Shown here piece after piece: positions 58,142 to 64,000 of a stretch of DNA of 64,000 nt. The DNA is taken from assembly GCF_032854445.1 (NCBI RefSeq), contig NC_088295.1, forward strand, positions 75,914,028 to 75,978,027. Reading direction: 5' to 3'. The first letter of the stretch is position 1; the number at the start of each line of letters is the position of its first letter. Both the position numbers and the translations under genes were made by a program. The stretch is from Liolophura sinensis. Lineage: Eukaryota > Mollusca > Polyplacophora > Chitonida > Chitonidae. The notes under the pieces were generated by a model, which was given only the letters and a program-made list of their open reading frames with translations, did not search any database and was not told the origin of the DNA.

Positions 58142-61100
58142 GTATGTACTTACTCTACTCTTAAGGTCGGAAGAGACCAGAAATAAGTATGTACCTGGTG
58201 TAATCAGACGCATTCCAGGCTTTTGTCCTATCCTTTAGGATCAACCATCTGTGGTTACAAAACCAGATCTGAATACTTTTAAATTTTAGATAAGAATACA
58301 TGTTGCTAGTCTTGACCAAGATCATTCAATATTGATCTGTTGTTTTGGTCTGTTTTTTTTTTTTTAATTTTTTTATTTTTATTGTTTTTATATTATGCTT
58401 GAAATACATGTATGTTTCTTTGTACTCAGATGGTTTAGTATTCTGTAAATACATGTTTGTCTATTATGGCCCAACTGTCCAACACACATGTTTAGAAGGG
58501 ATACAGAAGTATTTCTGATTGGCTGGTGTGAGAAGTTGGCCAGTCTAGGCTATGCCTAGCCTAAAGTTGCTGCATTTTAGGTATGGCAGATTTATTGATA
58601 TGTTCAAAATCAGCAGGTTTGAATCTTGGAAATCCTGTCACAACTCTCAGCCAGTCAACATTTAATGATTCTGTATCCCTTTAATGTGGCTTAGTGTGGG
58701 TGGAGGAGGGCATCTGGAGAAACCTGATAGGAGAGATGAAGGATTATGGTTACTAGGCATAAGGGTATAGGTTCAATCCAGACTCGTGTGTGGCTTCCCT
58801 ACAAGTATCTGTTCTTTACTGGAGCCGTGATGATAATAAGCTGGCAGACACACAAAGAAATGTGGATATTTGCAAAATGATATGTTTGTTGAACAAATCC
58901 ATGCATCACTTTCTGTACTCAGTCATATTGAAGAGCTACTTCAGGGTCAAAACCTCTGTGTCTTAAATCATGATGAAATGGTAAATATCGAGATCTGAAT
59001 CTGAATTGCTTTCCTTCATTGGTAAAAATTACAGTGTATTAAATCTGATGTTGTTTGGGAAGAAAATCTTGAAACAAAAGTTTTGTTTTACAGAAACTAT
59101 AAACCACAGATTTTGTTTCTGAGAACCCTTCAGTTATAGGGGTTTATTAGGATTACATTCATCGTAAATCCTTTTATAAACCATGGTATTAGCTCTACTC
59201 CATAGGATTTTCATTCATATCATTTTAATATTTCTTGAATTGGAGTGGCACTGGATATGCTGTCCAGGATATGGCCACTTCATGCACGTGACAAAGCATC
59301 ATAGAACATTTACTAACAGCATTTAATTAAATTAACAAAGTGATTTCTTGACTACAAGACAGAGTTGATCAGACATGATTGTCTTGATATGTTGGAATTG
59401 TTTTGTTGTTTTTTATATATGCCCCCATCATTTGGCAGAGCGTATTATGTTATATCAATTTTGTTCGTCTGTCCATTTTCATGTCTAGGCTATAACTGCA
59501 ACAGTTTTCTGCATAGAGGCCGCTGTTGTGTAAGTGAAATATTCTTGAGTACGGCGTAAAACACCAGTCAAATAAATAAATAAATAAATTCTGCATAGAG
59601 TTCTAATTTTTGATGGATATGTACATACATACACAGATGATAATGTGTTGTGACTCACATTTGTTCATTTCCCCTGTTGTCATGGTTACCAGATCTCCAG
59701 TTTCCCTATATATACTATATAAATAAATATGATCTCGTGTCTGGGCTATAGCTTCAACAGTTTTCAACATAGAGTTTTAATTTTTTGTGGATACGTAGAT
59801 ACACAGATGACAGTGTGTCACGACTCACGTTTGTCCATTTTCACAGTTGTTGTTGTAACCAGATAGCCATTTTCTTTATATATACTACCTAAATAGAAAT
59901 GATTTTGGGTTTGGGCTACAACTGCAACTGTTTTATGCATTAAGTTTGGTGTTGAGGTGGACGCCTTTGTCCACTTACGATGAAGGTCCCCATGAGGGGT
60001 TATACTCATCACAATGCTGCTGGTATTCTTTTATACATTTCAAATAAATACATTTGTTGGGGCATATGTTGTGTGCACCTGAACTCTTATTCCATGTGTT
60101 TTTCTTCCAGGTCCTGTAGATTATAAACCAGGAGAAGCCCTTGGGGCTCCCGACCATCCTCACCGAGGCTTTGAAACAGTCACATACGTCATTGATGGGG
60201 GAGTCCGCCATCAAGACTCTGCTGGAAATAAGGGTAAAATGTCAATCTGTCTCCATCAAAATTGCATGAATTGGTTGTACTGTTCGACATGCACAAATAT
60301 GGTAAAATTACGCAGGATATGACATTAATTATTAACCTGTGAACTGGTGAGAAGTATTCAGATGCAGTGGTTAAATGTATATTTGATACAAACTCATATG
60401 AGACCTCCCAGGTTATCTTTTGTTGAATGAAGTTATAGTTAAGTGGTGATTTTACATACCTCTGTGCAGGTGATATTTAATTGTATTACTTCATTCTCAT
60501 TTGTACGTAAAAGGGTACATATCTGTGATACACAACATTAGTTGAACTGAGGATATTTATTTTAAACCATGCATGTATGTGTACTCCAGAAAAGGCTTGT
60601 TTCTTAGAAAGGTCAGATTTTGGGAAAGATGCATTATAAGGCCAGGGAAAACATCCGGACATAGGCCTGCAGATTGAGACATGCCTCCTTAGTCTTGAGC
60701 TCTTGGTTGACAGTGAAAGTATCCTTGTTTCACTGATCCAAAACCTGAGGCATTCAGGGAAACAGGTTTATCCTTTCTGTATATTGTGTGTTTAGGTACC
60801 CTGAAATCTGGCTGGGTGCAGTGGATGACGGCCGGCACTGGGCTGATACACTCAGAGATGCCTACGGAGGACATCCTAAAGAACGGGGGAAGGTCTGAGG
60901 GGTTTCAGCTCTGGGTCAACTTACCAGCAAAGGTAAACCCCAAAGGAAATCACTCTAGTCAGACATGTACTGGTACAGGCCCAACTATGGGTCAACCTGG
61001 CAGCCAAGGCAAACCCTAAAGGAAGATCATTCTACTCAGATTGTGTAACGGTACAGGCCCAGCTCTGGGTCAACCTGGCGGCCAAGGTAATCCCTAAAGG

Positions 61101-63145
61101 TACATCATTCTGCTAAGATTGTGTAACGGTACAAGTCCAGATCTGGGTCAAAATGGCAGCCACGGTAAACCTTAAAAGGAGATCACTAGTCAGATGGTGT
61201 AATGGTACAGGCCCAGATCTGAGTCAATCTGCTTACCAAGGTAACCCCCATAGGGAGATCACTCTAGTCAGATGGTGTGATGGTACAGGTCTAGATTGAG
61301 TCAACCTGGCAGCCAAGGAAAACCTCGAAGGGAGATCACTCTAGTCAGATGGTATAATGATACAGGCCCAGAGCTGAGTCAATCTGCATACCAAGGTAAC
61401 CCCCAAAGGGAGATCACTCTAGTCAGATGGTGTGATGGTACAGGTCTAGATTGTCAACCTGGCAGCCAAGGAAAACCTCGAAGGGAGATCACTCTAGTCA
61501 GATGGTATAATGATACAGGCCCAGAGCTGAGTCAATCTGCTTACCAAGGTAACCCCCATAGGGAGATCACTCTAGTCAGATGGTGTGATGGTACAGGTCT
61601 AGATTGAGTCAACCTGGCAGCCAAGGAAAACCTCGAAGGGAGATCACTCTAGTCAGATGGTATGATGATACAGGCCCAGAGCTGAGTCAATCTGCTTGCT
61701 AAGGTAACCCCCAAAGGGAGATCACTCTAGTCAGATGGCGTGATGGTTAAGGCCCAGCTCTGGGTCAACCTGACAGCCAAGGTAAACCCCAAAGGGAGAT
61801 CACTCTAGTCAGATGGCGTAATGGTACAGGCCCAGATATGGCTTCATCTACCATTGATAGTAAAAATCACAGGAAGATCGTTCTAGTTAAATGGTGTAAT
61901 GGTGAAATTTTTTTTTTTTATGAAATCATAATGTTTTACCTTTTTTTTTTTTTTTTGCGTTTTTTCTTTTCTTGAAACATTATTTTATAGGTAATGTCCT
62001 GAAATTCTAGGCCATTTCACATTTCTTATCAATGTAAGGGATTTCTTGTAATAGCAATAAATATTAGGTTGCATAAAAGCATGTATATCTATGGACACCT
62101 GTTGTCAACTGGAAATAGTATTGTAAGAACATGTTTTGTGTGTTTTAGGACAAAATGATTCCGCCCAGGTATCAAGACACGCCCCCAGAGAAAATCCCTC
62201 GTGTGAATACTGAAGATGGGAAGGCCACGGTCAAGGTTATAGCCGGGCATTCACTAGGTAAGTTGACTTGAAAGGTTTAACAGCTGTCTGAGTGACATTA
62301 GGCAAAATACATTTTTTCTGAACCTCATTTCTGAATGTAAGTTATCTCCCCTGAAAAATGACCACGGTGTGTTTATTGTTGAGCAGAAGTTCATCAAGTT
62401 GAGGAGACAAAGGTTATAATAATATACACATATATGATTGATAAACTTGGCTTACGTGCAGTACAGTCAGAAGATGAGGTACAGATAAGAGGGTCTACCA
62501 GCATTGACCTTCAAATGGTTGTGGGTTTAATCGTTCTGTAATTGAACTATTGTTGAAGTGAATAAATATAATTAAATAACAATGAGGGATTTCAGTAGTA
62601 GTAAATTTATAGTTTATGCAGATGAGAAATCACCTTTATACAAGGGGACAGTTCATAAGATCTTGAGTACCGGTATGCTTGAGAAACAAGTCTATTCTTC
62701 CTCTTACCAGATTGCAATAGAACTACTTTTGAAGAAGTTAACTCCCTAAGCCCCTATTTCACAATTTGTTACACCACTCATGAAACTTAACAGTCACAAC
62801 ATATTGTATGAAGCAGTGTTTGTTCTAGTTGAATTTGACTGGTTAATACAACAGATAGCATAGTGTCGATGTTGATGTATTCATTTGGATACCAGCATTG
62901 ATAATGTTTAAATGTTACACATGATGAAATTTCTTTTTCTGGGTACTATATCTTATTCAGATTAGACACAATACAGAATAACAAAGCTGTGTTTTGTGTT
63001 TTTTTGTTTTTGACAGGAGCATCTGCAGTTATAGAGACAAGGATCCCCATCTTGTTTTTAGACATTCACATAAAGCCTGGTGGAGTATTTGTACAGGAGA
63101 TAGCAGAGTCTTATAATGGCTTTGTCTATGTGTGGAGAGGAGCTG
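58012..63145 (+). CDS. PIR: Pirin gene, first five coding exons (3' end outside window)
   Basis: Pirin is a cupin-fold iron-binding nuclear protein; vertebrate pirin acts as a redox-dependent co-regulator of NF-kappaB, and pirins can show quercetinase activity. Coding pieces are 58012-58141, 60111-60233, 60796-60932, 62149-62257 and 63017-63145, joined with matching phases, about 209 residues so far against about 290 for the human protein. Seen here: DPFLMLDHI 35-43; [18 protein letters not shown] 57-74 with metal ligands H59 and H61; [18 protein letters not shown] 90-107 with H103 and E105; FQLWVNLP; then the PP(R)YQ and IPRV segments and the start of the C-terminal cupin domain. The four metal ligands match the human H56, H58, H101 and E103 pattern. 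The remaining C-terminal cupin strands are beyond 64000. Two introns begin with tandem arrays that copy the preceding donor site. Confidence 0.95.
58496..58682. mobile_element. MITE-like element in PIR intron
   Basis: AAGGGATACAGAA (58496-58508) and TTCTGTATCCCTT (58669-58681) are perfect inverted repeats of 13 bp. Inside them GATTGGCTG and CAGCCAGTC also form an imperfect inverted pair. The interior is about 160 bp and non-coding. Confidence 0.6.
59415..59960 (-). mobile_element. Dispersed repeat (PIR intron), split by a SINE
   Basis: Read on the minus strand it shows the same motif order as 49845-50196 and starts from the GGGGGCATA end. Units with GCAACAGTTTT, TTGATGGATATGTAC(A)TACA and GTCATGGTTACCAG recur about three times at roughly 150-170 bp. 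A 5'-truncated SINE is inserted at 59519-59588. Confidence 0.7.
59519..59588 (+). mobile_element. 5'-truncated SINE with 12 bp target duplication
   Basis: About 70 bp beginning GCCGCTGTTGTGTAAGTGAA, then ATATTCTTGAGTACGGCGTA and an AAATAAATAAATAAATAAA tail. TTCTGCATAGAG stands immediately before (59507-59518) and immediately after (59589-59600), a perfect 12 bp target-site duplication. Confidence 0.93.
60111..60233 (+). CDS. PIR: PIR coding exon 3 (residues 44-84), first metal ligands
   Basis: 123 bp after a TTTCTTCCAG acceptor. Encodes [20 protein letters not shown] with the two ligand histidines of the N-terminal cupin. Donor GTAAAA, exit phase 1. Confidence 0.95.
60796..60932 (+). CDS. 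PIR: PIR coding exon 4 (residues 85-130), remaining metal ligands
   Basis: 137 bp after a GTGTTTAG acceptor. Encodes [19 protein letters not shown] and [12 protein letters not shown]103 and E105 are ligands. The exon's last 30 bp with the donor GTAAAC are the first unit of the 77 bp array. Confidence 0.95.
60903..61850. repeat. Tandem array, about 77 bp unit, seeded by the PIR exon 4 donor
   Basis: About 12 units. The first is the exon end itself, CAGCTCTGGGTCAACTTACC then AGCAAAGGTAAACCCC; later units read GTCAACCTGGCAGCCAAGGT or GTCAATCTGCTTACCAAGGT, then AACCCC(A/C)AAAGGGAGATCA, CTCTAGTCAGATGGTGT and ATGGTACAGGCCCAGA. GTCAA recurs at 60915, 60991, 61069, 61147(GTCAAA), 61223 and 61300, 76-78 bp apart. 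Frames at 60786-61019 and 61296-61607 are by-products except for the true exon part. Confidence 0.92.
61851..62148. other. Rest of PIR intron 4
   Basis: Two poly-T runs (61909-61919 and 61941-61956) follow the array; nothing else recognised before the exon 5 acceptor. Confidence 0.5.
62149..62257 (+). CDS. PIR: PIR coding exon 5 (residues 131-166)
   Basis: 109 bp after a GTGTGTTTTAG acceptor. Encodes [19 protein letters not shown] and [12 protein letters not shown], matching the linker between the two cupin domains. Donor GTAAGT, exit phase 1. Confidence 0.94.
62258..63016. other. PIR intron 5
   Basis: No array. A weak SINE-like trace (GGTCTACCAGCATTGACCTT, GGTTGTGGGTTT, GTGAATAAATATAATTAAAT) at 62492-62577 could be a heavily decayed SINE. 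Nothing else seen. Confidence 0.4.
63017..63145 (+). CDS. PIR: PIR coding exon 6 (residues 167-209)
   Basis: 129 bp after a TTTTTGACAG acceptor. Encodes [20 protein letters not shown] and [20 protein letters not shown]. The first 46 bp are unique; the last 83 bp with donor GTAAGC form the first unit of the 88 bp array. Exit phase 1. Confidence 0.93.
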
Positions 63146-64000
63146 GTAAGCATTCACATATAGCCTGATGGAGTATTTGTACAGGAGATAGCAGAGTCTT
63201 ATAATGGCTTTGTCTATGTGTGGAGAGGAGCTGGTAAGCATTCACATAAAGCCTGGTGGAGTATTTGTACAGGAGAGAGCAGAGTCTTATAATGGCTTTG
63301 TCTATGTGTGGAGAGAAGCTGGTAAGTATTCACATATAGCCTGGTGGAGTATTTGTACAGGGGATAGCAGAGTCTTATAATGGCTTTGTCTGTGTGTGGA
63401 GAGGAGCTGGTAAGCATTCACATAAAGCCTGGTGGAGTATTTGTACAGGGGAGAGCAGAGTCTTATAATGGCTTTGTCTATGTGTGGAGAGAAGCTGGTA
63501 AGTATTCACATATAGCCTGGTGGAGTATTTGTACAGGGGATAGCAGAGTCTTATAATGGCTTTGTCTATGTGTGGAGAGGAGCTGGTAAGTATTCACATA
63601 AAGCCTGGTGGAGTATTTGTACAGGAGAAAGCAGAGTCTTATAATGGCTTTGTCTATGTGTGGAGAGGAGCTGGTAAGCATTCACATAAAGCCTGGTGGA
63701 GTATTTGTACAGGAAATAGCAGAGTCTTATAATGGCTTTGTCTATGTGTGGAGAGAAGCTGGTAAGTATTCACATATAGCCTGGTGGAGTATTTGTACAG
63801 GGGATAGCAGAGTCTTATAATGACTTTGTCTATGTGTGGAGAGAAGCTGGTAAGCATTCACATATAGCCTGGTGGAGTATTTGTACAGGAAATAGCAGAG
63901 TCTTATAATGGCTTTGTCTATGTGTGGAGAGAAGCTGGTAAGTATTCACATATAGCCTGGTGGAGTATTTGTACAGGAGATAGCAGAGTCTTATAATGGC
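63063..64000. repeat. Tandem array, exact 88 bp period, seeded by PIR exon 6 and its donor
   Basis: Units start at 63063 (inside the exon), 63151, 63239, 63327, 63415, 63503, 63591, 63679, 63767, 63855 and 63943 and are cut by the window end (10.7 units). Each contains the last 83 exon bases (CATTCACATAAAGCCTGGTG, GAGTATTTGTACAGGAGATA, GCAGAGTCTTATAATGGCTT, TGTCTATGTGTGGAGAGG, AGCTG) plus GTAAG. Units have no length change. Frames called across it (63029-63857) are by-products. Confidence 0.97.

Noticed and set aside
61296-61607. 103-codon frame on the plus strand
   Set aside because: It translates units of the 77 bp array in PIR intron 4; no splice support.
63029-63857. Several 67-70 codon frames on the minus strand and one on the plus strand
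   Set aside because: They run across two to three units of the 88 bp array derived from PIR exon 6; near identity among them comes from the repeat.

Overview
This window is animal nuclear DNA, very probably from a mollusc (a lophotrochozoan at least). The evidence is spliced genes with GT-AG introns, copies of a tRNA-derived SINE whose 3' domain and TAAA-type tail I recognise from molluscan genomes, very many minisatellites, and frequent TACATGTA-type words. There are no bacterial genes, operons or CRISPR arrays. Species cannot be determined from the sequence alone.

Three protein-coding genes can be supported. (1) An intronless HEXIM homologue (P-TEFb/7SK regulator) lies on the minus strand at 28886-29911. 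(2) A complete 11-exon alkylglycerol monooxygenase gene (AGMO, formerly TMEM195) lies on the minus strand at 40352-55610. I assembled it exon by exon; all splice phases agree and the product is 448 residues. (3) The first five coding exons of a pirin gene (PIR) lie on the plus strand at 58012-63145; the 3' end is outside the window. AGMO and PIR are head to head and share an intergenic interval of about 2.4 kb. The three genes have no obvious joint pathway; the arrangement looks like ordinary gene order.

Layout: 1-28.8 kb is gene-poor and holds SINE copies, MITE-like elements with terminal inverted repeats, microsatellites and long tandem arrays (82, 55, 46, 56 and about 65 bp units). 28.9-30.1 kb is HEXIM and its promoter. 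30.1-40.3 kb is intergenic with SINEs and one MITE. 40.35-55.6 kb is AGMO, whose introns contain tandem arrays of 98, 36, about 25, 47 and 55 bp. 55.6-64 kb is the shared promoter region and PIR, with two further arrays. Tandem arrays occupy roughly 10 kb, about one sixth of the window.

The most unusual observation is that four of the seven arrays inside AGMO and PIR begin at an exon edge and are built from copies of that exon's own splice site: the PIR exon 4 donor (about 77 bp), the PIR exon 6 donor (88 bp, still running at the window end), the AGMO exon 8 acceptor (47 bp), and the AGMO exon 9 acceptor (about 25 bp). The native exon edge is the first unit in each case. Many of the long open reading frames in the window (for example 400-474 codons at 42.1-43.5 kb) are by-products of such arrays and not genes.
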